Shown here piece by piece: positions 9,055 to 18,171 of a stretch of 64,000 nucleotides of DNA. Source of the DNA: Puia sp963703355 (GTDB lineage: Bacteria > Bacteroidota > Bacteroidia > Chitinophagales > Chitinophagaceae); NCBI GenBank assembly GCA_963703355.1, contig OY969813.1:3286001-3350000 (forward strand). The letters run 5' to 3'. A model generated the notes under the pieces. It was not told the origin of the DNA and did no database searches. It saw only the letters and a program-made list of their open reading frames with translations. A program made the position numbers and the translations under genes. The first letter of the stretch is position 1, and the number at the start of each line of letters is the position of its first letter.

Positions 9055-10869
9055 ATGGCGGCGCTTCGAAAACTCGCATGTATTGTTTTTACTGATATCG
9101 TAGGTTACACTTCTCTGATGGGCAGCAACGAACCACACGCTTTCGGGCTACTGCAAAAAAACAGGTCCATTCAAAAGCCCCTTATCGAAGAATTCAACGG
9201 ACGGATTTTGAAAGAGATGGGTGATGGTTTGATGGCCGTTTTTGAAACTGCCACGGAAGCCGTTACTGCTGCCATTCGCATACAGGCGAAAGTGGAGGAG
9301 ACCAACGAATATCAGCTACGGATCGGCATCCATATGGGCGAAGTGATCGTGGATCAGGAAGATATTTTTGGCGATGGTGTAAATATTGCTTCGCGCATCC
9401 AGACGATCGCAGAACCAGGCTCCATTTATATTTCTGAAGTTGTACAAGGTAATATTTCAAATAAGCCGGATCTGTCCAGCCGCTTCGTAAAAGAAGAAAG
9501 ATTGAAGAATGTGCAACAACCAGTAAAGATTTTCGAAATGGTCCGGAGTTATAACAGATTAAATGCTGAAAAGCCAACCTTAGACCATGAGACTTTGCAA
9601 AATAACAGCATCGCTGTATTGCCATTTATCAATATGAGTAACGACGCAGAACAGGAATTTTTTTGCGATGGCATTACAGAAGAAATGATCAACACACTTG
9701 GTCAGCTCAACCGTCTTCGTGTAATCGCACGCACTTCCAGTTTTGCTTTTAAAAATAAAACAATCGACCTGAGAGACATTGGGAAAACCCTCGACGTGAG
9801 GACCATCCTCGAGGGAAGCGTGAGAAAAGCGGGGAAACGATTACGGATCAATACACAACTGGTCAATGCATCCAATGGTTCGAGGTTATGGTCAAACCAG
9901 TACGATCGTGAACTGGAAGATATTTTTGCAATACAGGAAGACATAGCACAGAACGTAGCTACGGCCGTAAAAGGCTTTTTAACCAGTGAAGAAAAGGAAG
10001 TGATCCGCCGGCCGGAAACCAACTTCGAAGCCTATGAATATTTCCTGAAGGGATTAGGTTTTTTACATCAGCTTTTTTTGCCTTCTGCCATTGAAATGTT
10101 TAAAAAGGCCATAGAAATCGATGACCAGTATGCACTGGGTTATGCCGGACTGGCCGATTCACATTCCTGGTTATATGAATGGGAAGGAGGGAAATTATAT
10201 GATCTGCAACAGGCAGAGGAAAATAGTTCAATGGCCGTATCCCTGGCTCCCAGTCTGGCTGACGCGCACGCGTCGAGGGGATATACACTCTCACTCGGCA
10301 GGAAATATGAAGAAGCCGACGTTGAATTCAATGAGGCCATCCGGTTGAATTCAAATTGTTTCCACGCCTATTATTTTTATGGACGTTCGGGCTTCGCCCG
10401 CGGAGATATTGAATTGTCTGCCGAAATGTTTCGCAAGGCGGCTGATGTGCGCAAGGAAGACTATCAAAGTCTTTGCCTGCTTTTTATGTCACTAACCATG
10501 TTGCATCGGGAGAACGTTCAAGCGGTGGGACATGAAGGTATTGAAAGGGCCAGAAGGCAGTTAGCGTTAAATCCCAACGACGTAAGGGCGCTCTCGCTCG
10601 GGTCAACAATACTCTGTGATATTGGAGAAACAAAGGAATCTTACGAATGGATTGAAAGAGCGTTGGTACTGGCACCTGAGGATTCAGGTGTATTATTTAA
10701 CGGGGCGTGTCTCTACGCAAAAACGGGAATGAAAGATGAGGCGCTGAACCTGTTGGAGAAGGCAATGAAAAGGGGCTCGGGGAATAAAACATGGATATTG
10801 AAGGATCCGGATTATGACGCCCTTCGTGACGAGCCACGCTTCATTGCGTTAATGGACAACAAACAATAA
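9055..10869 (+). CDS. Class III adenylate/guanylate cyclase with TolB-like and TPR regions
   Basis: The protein has 604 aa from the ATG at 9055, where the cyclase fold begins. The frame is open back to 8965, but the extra 30 residues look unstructured. Residues 5-165 are the cyclase domain: metal ligands Asp14 (FTDIVGYT) and Asp57 (EMGDG), a Lys at 53, and the Asn110/Arg114 pair in GDGVNIASRIQ. All expected catalytic residues are present, so it should be active. Residues ~190-330 are the TolB/FlgO-like segment (SIAVLPFINMS, FFCDGITEEMINTL) common after such cyclases, and ~340-600 are TPR-like repeats. It is probably soluble: no membrane span is seen. The cAMP or cGMP choice is not decided. 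Confidence 0.9.
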   Translation: MAALRKLACIVFTDIVGYTSLMGSNEPHAFGLLQKNRSIQKPLIEEFNGRILKEMGDGLMAVFETATEAVTAAIRIQAKVEETNEYQLRIGIHMGEVIVDQEDIFGDGVNIASRIQTIAEPGSIYISEVVQGNISNKPDLSSRFVKEERLKNVQQPVKIFEMVRSYNRLNAEKPTLDHETLQNNSIAVLPFINMSNDAEQEFFCDGITEEMINTLGQLNRLRVIARTSSFAFKNKTIDLRDIGKTLDVRTILEGSVRKAGKRLRINTQLVNASNGSRLWSNQYDRELEDIFAIQEDIAQNVATAVKGFLTSEEKEVIRRPETNFEAYEYFLKGLGFLHQLFLPSAIEMFKKAIEIDDQYALGYAGLADSHSWLYEWEGGKLYDLQQAEENSSMAVSLAPSLADAHASRGYTLSLGRKYEEADVEFNEAIRLNSNCFHAYYFYGRSGFARGDIELSAEMFRKAADVRKEDYQSLCLLFMSLTMLHRENVQAVGHEGIERARRQLALNPNDVRALSLGSTILCDIGETKESYEWIERALVLAPEDSGVLFNGACLYAKTGMKDEALNLLEKAMKRGSGNKTWILKDPDYDALRDEPRFIALMDNKQ

Positions 10870-10875
10870 TTCATT

Positions 10876-11370
10876 TTATTTCGAAAGGTTGATGGTTTCA
10901 GTTTTAGCTGGTTCCTGCGATGCAGAAAGTGCTGTGCTAAAAAATAATGTTGCTCTGTTTGCCGCCAAACGGGTAGTTGTGTAGGTTCTTGTAAAAACCG
11001 GATTGAAATACACAAAGGAACAGCATCCACCATTTTGTGCAAAAATAGAAATGGTAACCTGATTCCCTGTTACCGTATATGTTGCCGAATCAACGGTAGG
11101 GAAAGCGTAACTGCAATCAAAAAAAGATGTTGCCAGATTCCCATTTGAATTGAAATTAAAAGTAGCTCCACATGGTTGTGCCAGGTAATTACTACTACCT
11201 ATGCCACCAAGGCCGGCTGAAAGGGTAAATATTTTATTCGTATTCAACGATGAATCGTTCACTACTTTCCAGTTTCCAACCAACGATGCTGATTCAGTAT
11301 TGGTCCTGGAACAGGAATACATGATAAATGTTATAAAAACGACTAAAGGTCCATAACACACATTTTTCAT
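10876..11370 (-). CDS. Lipocalin-like lipoprotein
   Basis: The protein has 164 aa. A lipoprotein signal ends in FIMYSC (Cys20). The mature part opens with LVGNWKVVND, the G-x-W strand seen in lipocalin-like proteins, and continues with short beta strands (GATFNFNSNGNLATSF, SATYTVTGNQVTISIF). It has several Cys, including a CC pair. It is probably a small envelope-anchored barrel of unknown ligand. It converges with the cyclase gene with only 6 bp between the stops. Confidence 0.6.
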   Translation of the reverse strand: MKNVCYGPLVVFITFIMYSCSRTNTESASLVGNWKVVNDSSLNTNKIFTLSAGLGGIGSSNYLAQPCGATFNFNSNGNLATSFFDCSYAFPTVDSATYTVTGNQVTISIFAQNGGCCSFVYFNPVFTRTYTTTRLAANRATLFFSTALSASQEPAKTETINLSK

Positions 11371-11537
11371 CCAACGTCAGATTAAAAAAATTAAATGAGG
11401 TAATCCCTAGGCTGACAGGCAATGAGGGGAAAAGGTTGCTATGAAGCTGTAAAATTTTCTGTTGGCCACACGGTGTTGTAAACGAATTACAGCTATTTTT
11501 ACCCGACCTGCCTTAACTTAAAACCACCATCTGCGAA

Positions 11538-12290
11538 ATGGAAGTCCACCACCACCCGAATGTAGAAAAGAAAAATTTCAAAGAATATTTTCTTGAGTTC
11601 CTGATGATTTTTCTGGCCGTTACACTCGGCTTTTTCGCAGAAAATCTCAGGGAAGGCATTTCGGATAGTACGCATGCAAACGAATATGTTCGGTCCATGA
11701 TCAGTGATCTGAAAAATGATGTGAGCATGTACAAGAACAATGATTCGATCAATAACATGTCTTGCAACACAATCGACAGAGTGTTCATGCTATTAAAAAC
11801 AAACTCCAACCGAGGTGAAATATATTACCTGGCCCGAAAACTGACTATGTTAGGTTCCATGGGCCCATCTATCAATGCGAAAACCTATTTGCAAATGACG
11901 AGCACGGGAGCATTTAGAATCTTTAAACATCGGTTTGTTGCGGACAGTATCGCTATTTATTATCAATTTATCAAATCATTCGATAATTGGTCTGACTTAA
12001 GTCGCGCGCGTGTAAACACATTGATTTTATCAAATGAAAAACTATTTGATGCCAACGTTTTCTTTTCTGTATACAAAGCGATCGGTGCAGGTGGAACCGA
12101 ACTTCAAAAAATAGTCCAATCCAATCCGCCGTTTATGACCAATGATGTCCATGCAATAAACGCGGTTACGATGCAGTATCAATATTATTATGGTTTTCTG
12201 AAACTGATGAATAACCAGACATCGATGGCCTTAAAACGGGCAAAATCTCTCATTGCATTGTTGGAAAGGGAATATCCCGACAACGAATAA
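11538..12290 (+). CDS. Single-span membrane protein with His-rich N-terminus, copy 1
   Basis: The protein has 250 aa. It starts MEVHHHPNVEKKNFKEYFLE, then one hydrophobic span (FLMIFLAVTLGFFA, ~21-35) and RE, then ~210 helical residues without other spans. The topology is probably a short His-rich inside end and a large outside domain. The paralog at 43486 has the same N-terminal plan, and both genes share AACTTAAAACCA just before the ATG. I know similar hypothetical proteins from Bacteroidota but no assigned function. Here a sensor kinase (14018) lies three genes downstream; at 43486 a sensor kinase follows directly. Confidence 0.75.
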   Translation: MEVHHHPNVEKKNFKEYFLEFLMIFLAVTLGFFAENLREGISDSTHANEYVRSMISDLKNDVSMYKNNDSINNMSCNTIDRVFMLLKTNSNRGEIYYLARKLTMLGSMGPSINAKTYLQMTSTGAFRIFKHRFVADSIAIYYQFIKSFDNWSDLSRARVNTLILSNEKLFDANVFFSVYKAIGAGGTELQKIVQSNPPFMTNDVHAINAVTMQYQYYYGFLKLMNNQTSMALKRAKSLIALLEREYPDNE

Positions 12291-12374
12291 TTTCGCTACG
12301 AAAACAGAGGCCGGTCCACTCAGTAATATTTTCTTATCTTACCCGCTCATTATCATACCATCAAACAATTCATC

Positions 12375-12965
12375 ATGAAAATGGAAAAAAAATTCACGTC
12401 AAATCAATGGATAAAAACGGTTAGTGCTGCAATATTTATGACAATGTTCATTTTAACAAATGCGAAGGCGCAGGAAGTAAAAGGGGAGGCGGTAGTATCT
12501 TCACAAACAGTGACTGCAACGGTTACCCGGATTAATCAGACCACAAGAGAGGTAACTGTGAAAACGGCTGATGGACAGGAACATAGTTTTGTGGCGGGTG
12601 ATAACGTAAAAAATCTGGCGCAGGTAAAAAAAGGCGACGTAATTACGGCAGTATATACCGAAGAAATTGCTTATCAGGTAAAGTCACACGGCACAACCGG
12701 TGCGCAGGGTGTTGACGCGGCAGCCAGTGCCAAGCCGGGTGCGATGCCCTCAGGTATTGTAGCGCAACAAGTCACCGTAACCGTTCAGATCACAGCGATC
12801 GACCCAACCATACCTACCGTAACTTTTAATGGACCACAGGGAAACACCAAAACGATTAAGGTGAAAGATCCGCAAAAACTGGTTGGTGTTAAGGTCGGAG
12901 ATATGGTGGACATCACCTATACACAAGCGCTCGCGGTACAGGTGGACAAAGCTCCGCAGAAATAA
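12375..12965 (+). CDS. Secreted protein with tandemly duplicated ~58-residue domain
   Basis: The protein has 196 aa. A signal peptide ends near TNAKAQ (~33). Two homologous segments follow: VTATVTRINQTTREVTVKT through DVITAVYTEEIAYQV, and VTVTVQITAIDPTIPTVTF through DMVDITYTQALAVQV. They are joined by a Gly/Ala/Pro-rich linker around residues 100-130. Each unit looks like a small beta barrel of the kind found in periplasmic metal-handling or DUF5666-like proteins, but I cannot name the family. The function is unknown. An alternative start is the ATG two codons in. Short heptamer repeats overlap its stop codon. Confidence 0.7.
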   Translation: MKMEKKFTSNQWIKTVSAAIFMTMFILTNAKAQEVKGEAVVSSQTVTATVTRINQTTREVTVKTADGQEHSFVAGDNVKNLAQVKKGDVITAVYTEEIAYQVKSHGTTGAQGVDAAASAKPGAMPSGIVAQQVTVTVQITAIDPTIPTVTFNGPQGNTKTIKVKDPQKLVGVKVGDMVDITYTQALAVQVDKAPQK

Positions 12966-12967
12966 CC

Positions 12968-12988
12968 CATAACTCATAACTCATAACC
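12968..12988 (+). repeat. Heptamer tandem repeat CATAACY x3
   Basis: CATAACT, CATAACT and CATAACC stand in a row. A related AATAACC (12961-12967) precedes them and contains the stop codon of the secreted protein. A second heptamer array with a different unit is at 20244-20285. Confidence 0.8.
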
Positions 12989-13019
12989 CCAAACTGGAAT
13001 TTGATATTTTCGAAACCTG

Positions 13020-13922
13020 ATGTATTATATTGTATTCGGTTTTTTTTACCTGCTTGCCCTCCTCCCAATGCGGTTATTGTATATCCTTTCTGATGGAATA
13101 TACGGTATCGTTTATTATGTTATTGGATACCGGAAAAAGGTAGTTATGCAAAACCTTGAAATAGCATTTCCGGAAAAATCAAATGCAGAACGGATTAAGA
13201 TCGCAAAAGCATTTTACCATAATCTTATTGATTCCTTTATAGAAACCATTAAACTGGTCAGAGCTTCCGGAAAATTTCTTGAAAAAAGAGTAACCGCCAA
13301 TTGGGAAGTGCTTGATCCTTTATTTGAAACGGGTAAGAGTTGCCAGCTTCACCTTGGACATACTTTCAACTGGGAATGGGGACATCATGTGCTGGGCGAT
13401 CACACAAAATATCAGGTGCTCGTTGTGTATATGCCTCTGACGAATACTGTGATGGAAAAATTGATGTATCGTTTGCGTGTTCGTACCGGGAATAAATTTA
13501 TTGCTGCAGGCAATATGAGTAAATCGATGGAATCATTTGCCGAAACCAAATATCTGCTGGGTCTCGTCGCCGACCAGAGCCCGGGTAACCTGAACAATGC
13601 TTACTGGATGAATTTTTTTGGCAGGCCCACGGGGTTTGTATCAGGTCCTGAAAATGGGGCACGCGCACGTAATTTACCCGTGTTGTTTACTTCTATAGTG
13701 AAACCCAGGCGTGGTTATTACCAGGCTTTCCTGGAAGTTGCCTGCGAAGACCCCCTTGCACTAAAGGAGGGAGAACTCACGTTGCGATACGCCCGTTATA
13801 TGGAAAAAGTAATTCGCGCGAATCCGGAAATGTGGTTATGGAGTCATCGGAGATGGAAACACAGTTGGAATCCGGCATATACTAAGAATTGGATTGGGGG
13901 AGAATTGCCCGGCAGCAAATAA
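13020..13922 (+). CDS. LpxL/HtrB-like lipid A biosynthesis acyltransferase
   Basis: The protein has 300 aa. An N-terminal membrane anchor (YYIVFGFFYLLALLPMRLLY) is followed by the acyltransferase domain. His114 and Glu119 in GHTFNWEW form the H-x4-D/E catalytic motif. Further family marks are VVMQNLEIAFPEK near 42 and VADQSPG near 182. The C-terminal part MWLWSHRRWKHSW is also typical. It should add a secondary acyl chain to the lipid A precursor at the inner membrane, or to an ornithine/amino lipid in divergent members. The next gene is a sensor kinase 95 bp on; no lipid A partner gene is near. Confidence 0.9.
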   Translation: MYYIVFGFFYLLALLPMRLLYILSDGIYGIVYYVIGYRKKVVMQNLEIAFPEKSNAERIKIAKAFYHNLIDSFIETIKLVRASGKFLEKRVTANWEVLDPLFETGKSCQLHLGHTFNWEWGHHVLGDHTKYQVLVVYMPLTNTVMEKLMYRLRVRTGNKFIAAGNMSKSMESFAETKYLLGLVADQSPGNLNNAYWMNFFGRPTGFVSGPENGARARNLPVLFTSIVKPRRGYYQAFLEVACEDPLALKEGELTLRYARYMEKVIRANPEMWLWSHRRWKHSWNPAYTKNWIGGELPGSK

Positions 13923-14017
13923 CCTGTTAAAAATAACTTTACCATTTTCACCGACCGGTACAGTCCCGCCGACCAATACAATCCGTCGAATAACTATATA
14001 TTCAATAAATTTAATAA

Positions 14018-16003
14018 ATGAAGCGCACCATACTGTATTGCTCTCTTTTATTGACTGTTCTCACAGTAAGTGCGCAAAACCCAACGATCGAAAGATTGAA
14101 GGATAAGCTGAAATCGGCTGACTCCGACACAGCCAGGTGTATGATCTTAGACAGCCTTTCGATGTACAATATGTTTTTCAATACGCAGGTTGATAGTACG
14201 CTAACTTATTGTAATGAGTACATCAACACAGCCTTCCGGATACCCGATAAAAAATATCTCATACTGGCGTACGCCCGGATCGGTTTTTATTATACCAACG
14301 TTTCGTTGTTTAAGGAGTGCCTGGATATGGCTTTCAAAGGACTGGATCTTTCAGAGTTAAATCATGTACAGGAATATCTGTCTGTATTATATTATGATCT
14401 TGGCTGGTTTTATATAAGCATCGGCAATTCGCGGGATGCTTTGGCGCCCACATTAAAGGGAATTTCTTTTTTAAAATTTAATAAGGACCCTTTTTTCGAT
14501 CAGGCGCTTCATCTGTATGGCATGGCCGGCGATATATATCAGGAAATGAATAAAGAAGATTCTGTACTGTATTATTTTCACCTGATGGATTCGAGTGCTG
14601 CTGTTTCCAGTGAGCGGGGAGCAAAAGTAATATCATGCTACTATTGGGCTGATTATTTTACATGGTATAAGAAAGATTATAAAAAGGCAGATTCCGTGTG
14701 TTCTGTGGCAATTGCCGAATGCCTTAAGACCGGTCACTTTCTGCTCAATTCATTTTATATTTATTCGGCCTATTCTTCTATGCTTCAGGGCAAACTCGAA
14801 AAAGCGATTGCATACGCAAATGAAGCGTATGTACTTTCTCTTCCCGGCAGTGATCCGAGTTCCCTCATGTACGCCACAGATGTATTGAATGCCTGTTATG
14901 AAAAAATCGGTAAGCGCGACAGTGCATACGAGTATCTTAAGCTAAAAGACAGTCTCAAAGAAGTCATTCATCAACATAGCAATGCCACAGAAATCCAGCA
15001 GTTCGAATTTGATGGGCAGCTCAGCAGAAGAGAGCAGGCAGCTGCGACTATTTTACGGGATCAAAAGAGCAGAAGCAGAATATTGACCGATGTATTTGTC
15101 ACAGCTGTGATTTTTTTCCTGGTTATTGCCTTTATTCAATGGTGGAACAGCCAGCAAAGAAAGAGAGCAAACTCCATATTGCAACAACAGAAACAAAAAG
15201 TGGAAACTACATTACAGGAGTTAAAATCCACACAGGCGCAACTGATCCAAAATGAAAAAATGGCATCGCTGGGAGAACTCACAGCAGGTATTGCGCATGA
15301 GATTCAAAATCCGTTGAATTTTGTAAATAATTTTTCTGAAGTGAATAAAGAACTCAGTGATGAATTGGATCAGGAAGTTGCAAAGGGAAATTTTCAGGAA
15401 GTAAAAATAATTGCCAAAGACATCAGGGAAAATTCTGAAAAAATTAATCATCACGGCAAACGTGCCGATGCTATTGTAAAAAGAATGTTGCAGCATTCGC
15501 GATTGGGCGCGGGTATAAAACAGCCGACAGATTTTAATGGGCTCGCTGACGAATATTTACGGCTGGCATATCATGGCCTGCGGGCTAAGGACAATACTTT
15601 TAATGTTGATTTGAAGACGGATTTCGAGCACGGTATTGAAAAAATAAATGTCATTCCCCAGGATATAGGAAGTGTGTTGCTGAATGTATACAACAATGCT
15701 TTTTATGCCGTGAATGACAAGAGAAAAATAACTAATGGGAACTATCAGCCTGCCGTTTCAGTTGTTACAAGAAAAACCAACGGTAAAGTTGTTCTGACGG
15801 TGAAGGATAATGGGATTGGCATTCCACAAAAAGTAATTGACAAAATCTTTCAGCCCTTCTTCACTACAAAACCTGCGGGACAGGGCACTGGGCTTGGTTT
15901 GAGTTTGAGTTACGATATTATTAAAGGACATGGCGGAGATATAAAAGTGAACACACAGGAAAATGAAGGAACTGAATTCATCATTGAGTTACCGGTAAAA
16001 TAA
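14018..16003 (+). CDS. TPR sensor histidine kinase, paralog A
   Basis: The protein has 661 aa. Residues 1-19 are a signal peptide (LLTVLTVSAQ). Residues ~20-340 are TPR-like helical repeats, presumably periplasmic. One span follows (ILTDVFVTAVIFFLVIAFIQWW), then a coiled coil (~375-405). The kinase module has His427 in AHEIQNPLNF, the NVYNNAFYAV N-box, VKDNGIGIP, IFQPFFTTKP and GQGTGLGLS. An insert rich in charged residues separates the H-box from HHGKRADAIVK. There is no receiver or output domain and no response regulator beside it. The closest relatives are the three other kinases in this window. Its stop is directly next to that of the convergent reductase. Confidence 0.9.
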   Translation: MKRTILYCSLLLTVLTVSAQNPTIERLKDKLKSADSDTARCMILDSLSMYNMFFNTQVDSTLTYCNEYINTAFRIPDKKYLILAYARIGFYYTNVSLFKECLDMAFKGLDLSELNHVQEYLSVLYYDLGWFYISIGNSRDALAPTLKGISFLKFNKDPFFDQALHLYGMAGDIYQEMNKEDSVLYYFHLMDSSAAVSSERGAKVISCYYWADYFTWYKKDYKKADSVCSVAIAECLKTGHFLLNSFYIYSAYSSMLQGKLEKAIAYANEAYVLSLPGSDPSSLMYATDVLNACYEKIGKRDSAYEYLKLKDSLKEVIHQHSNATEIQQFEFDGQLSRREQAAATILRDQKSRSRILTDVFVTAVIFFLVIAFIQWWNSQQRKRANSILQQQKQKVETTLQELKSTQAQLIQNEKMASLGELTAGIAHEIQNPLNFVNNFSEVNKELSDELDQEVAKGNFQEVKIIAKDIRENSEKINHHGKRADAIVKRMLQHSRLGAGIKQPTDFNGLADEYLRLAYHGLRAKDNTFNVDLKTDFEHGIEKINVIPQDIGSVLLNVYNNAFYAVNDKRKITNGNYQPAVSVVTRKTNGKVVLTVKDNGIGIPQKVIDKIFQPFFTTKPAGQGTGLGLSLSYDIIKGHGGDIKVNTQENEGTEFIIELPVK

Positions 16004-16741
16004 TCATCTGGCCGCGCCGCCATCTATCGTGAGACAGATTCCACTTACAAACGACGCTTCATCAGAAGCCAGATAGAGATATCCATTCGCTATATCGTCG
16101 GGAACTCCCCACTTACCCAAGGGAATAAGCGGGATCGTTTGATCGCGTACTTCTTCAGGCATGGCATCGGTCATGGCGGTTTGAATAAATCCAGGCGCAA
16201 TGCAGTTAGCAGTAATTCCAAAACGTCCGAGTTCCATTGCCCATACCTTCGTCATGCCAATGATGGCCGATTTGGTGGCGACATAATTCGTTTGTCCGTA
16301 GTTGCCGCGAATGGCCACATTGGAAGACGCCGAAACGATGCGGCCATAATTTTGTGCTTTCATAATCGGAGCCACAGCCTGTGTGCAATTAAAAACGCCC
16401 GTAAGGTTTACGGCGATCACATCGTCCCATTCCTGTTTGGACATCTTAAGCAGGGTTCTGTCTTTGGTAATACCTGCATTGTTAATTAAAATATCTATGC
16501 GTCCAAAATGTTCACGGGCTTCTTCAACCGATTTTTGTACTTCATCAGCGTTCGTTACCGATATTTTTTTGAAGATGGCTTCAAATCCTTCTTTCCTTAA
16601 TCGGTTTACTACTTCACCTCCCTGATCCGATACATCCCACAAAATAAGTTTGGCTCCTTCTTTTGCGAATCGCTCTGCAGTGGCGAGGCCTATACCATGG
16701 GCAGCTCCAGTGATCAGGGCAACCTTATTATTGAGTCTCAT
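16004..16741 (-). CDS. SDR-family oxidoreductase, FabG-like
   Basis: The protein has 245 aa, the usual length for classical SDR enzymes. It has the cofactor loop TGAAHGIG (11-18), NNAG at 87, catalytic Ser140, and Tyr153-x3-Lys157 (YVATK). The Asp at 36 after the second strand (LILWDVS) hints at NAD rather than NADP, although FabG proteins use NADPH. The end APGFIQTAMTDAMP and the closing GICLTIDGG are like 3-oxoacyl-ACP or acetoacetyl-CoA reductases. No other fatty acid gene is adjacent, so the true substrate is open. Confidence 0.87.
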   Translation of the reverse strand: MRLNNKVALITGAAHGIGLATAERFAKEGAKLILWDVSDQGGEVVNRLRKEGFEAIFKKISVTNADEVQKSVEEAREHFGRIDILINNAGITKDRTLLKMSKQEWDDVIAVNLTGVFNCTQAVAPIMKAQNYGRIVSASSNVAIRGNYGQTNYVATKSAIIGMTKVWAMELGRFGITANCIAPGFIQTAMTDAMPEEVRDQTIPLIPLGKWGVPDDIANGYLYLASDEASFVSGICLTIDGGAAR

Positions 16742-16803
16742 CTTTTCATTTTTTACCGTGGTGACTGCTTGGCTTGCGAAAGAAAGTTAACCAAATAATT
16801 GTC

Positions 16804-16811
16804 TATTTTTG
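16804..16811 (+). promoter_or_regulatory. Bacteroidota -7 element (TATTTTTG)
   Basis: The octamer fits TAnnTTTG exactly and sits 18 bp before the ATG at 16830 of the serine hydrolase, giving a very short leader. A TTG at 16774-16776 is a little too far upstream (27 bp) to be a confident -33 element. Confidence 0.4.
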
Positions 16812-16829
16812 ATTTCTAACGAAAATTCT

Positions 16830-18125
16830 ATGCTTCGCCACCTGACTACATTGCTTACATTGTTTTTGTTTACCACGCAGGCACAAACGCAATCGAAGGT
16901 TCTCACGCAGGCAACTCCTGCAGAAGGAGGGTTTTCCGCTTCACGACTTGAACGCCTCGATTCCGGTATGAGTGATTGGGTGAAAAAGAAATGGGTGAAC
17001 GGTTCCGTTGCACTGATCGCCCGGAAGGGGAAAATTGTTTTTTATAAATCGTATGGATATAATGACCCGGATACGAAAGCACCGCTCGACAAAACCGGGA
17101 TTTTTCGGATTGCTTCACAAACAAAAGCCGTCACCACTGTAGCCGCGATGATTTTATGGGAAGAAGGAAAATATTCGCTGGACGATCCTGTTTCGAAATA
17201 CATTCCATCTTTCGCAAATCAGCAGGTCTTAAATACATTCGACTTCAAAGACACGAGTTATACAACGGTTCCGGCCAAAAGAGCAGTTACCATTCGTGAT
17301 ATACTCACCCATGTATCGGGACTCGGATATCCTGCCATCGGTACGCCCAGAGAAAATGCTATTTATGCGAAGTATGCTATCACCGGCGGTGTGGGTGTAA
17401 GAAATCAAAAGCTTTCTGATGTGATGAATCGCCTGGGCACGCTTCCCTTATTTTTTCAACCAGGTGAAAAATGGATGTATGGATTGAATGCGGATGTGCT
17501 GGGATATCTGATTGAAATTTGGTCAGGTATGTCTCTGGAAGATTTTTTTACAAAGCGCGTTTTTCAGCCATTGGGAATGAAGGATACATATTTCAATTTG
17601 CCTGCAGAAAAAGGAGCCAGGCTGGTAAATTTCTTTCAGCAGGATTCGACCGGCGCAATAAAAATCCAGAAGACAACCTTCGGAGGATATCTTGACATGA
17701 ATTACCCGCTGCAAAAAACGGATTATTATTCCGGCGGTGGCGGACTGGTATCTACCGTTTATGACTATGCGATTCTTCTTCAGATGTTGTTAAACGGGGG
17801 CACATACAACGGCGTTCGTATTTTGTCGCATAACACGATACGCATGATGACGATGAATCAGATCGGTGACTTGTTTGTAAATCTTAACGGCGTAATGTCG
17901 GAGAATAAATTTGGATTCAATTTTTCCATCATAACTGAGAATGGCAGCAGACTGGGGCCGAGTCAGGCAGGAACTTATTCCTGGGGTGGTGTATTTTCCA
18001 CTTCTTACTGGGTGGACCCAAAGGAAGACATGTTTGTTATTATTTACCGGCAAATTTGGGGGCCGCATGTTGCTGACACCGACAAACAATTCAAACCACT
18101 GGTGTATCAGGCAATCAACGACTAG
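16830..18125 (+). CDS. Secreted beta-lactamase-family serine hydrolase
   Basis: The protein has 431 aa from the ATG at 16830, which begins a clean signal peptide (MLRHLTTLLTLFLFTTQAQ). An upstream in-frame TTG adds only seven residues. It has the class C beta-lactamase/esterase fold: nucleophile Ser96 and Lys99 in SQTK, the Tyr motif in WMYGLNADVLGY, and SWGGVFSTSYWVDP in place of the KTG-type box. Such proteins are usually esterases or D-amino-acid peptidases rather than true beta-lactamases. It is followed 46 bp later by an MFS transporter, suggesting uptake or export of a related compound. Confidence 0.88.
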   Translation: MLRHLTTLLTLFLFTTQAQTQSKVLTQATPAEGGFSASRLERLDSGMSDWVKKKWVNGSVALIARKGKIVFYKSYGYNDPDTKAPLDKTGIFRIASQTKAVTTVAAMILWEEGKYSLDDPVSKYIPSFANQQVLNTFDFKDTSYTTVPAKRAVTIRDILTHVSGLGYPAIGTPRENAIYAKYAITGGVGVRNQKLSDVMNRLGTLPLFFQPGEKWMYGLNADVLGYLIEIWSGMSLEDFFTKRVFQPLGMKDTYFNLPAEKGARLVNFFQQDSTGAIKIQKTTFGGYLDMNYPLQKTDYYSGGGGLVSTVYDYAILLQMLLNGGTYNGVRILSHNTIRMMTMNQIGDLFVNLNGVMSENKFGFNFSIITENGSRLGPSQAGTYSWGGVFSTSYWVDPKEDMFVIIYRQIWGPHVADTDKQFKPLVYQAIND

Positions 18126-18171
18126 CTTCCCAACGTCGTCTTATAGCGAATGATTTCATTCAAATCCGTTC

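Noticed and set aside
16830..18125. Serine hydrolase as a resistance beta-lactamase
   Set aside because: It has the SxxK fold signature but lacks a standard KTG box and fits the esterase-like class C relatives better.
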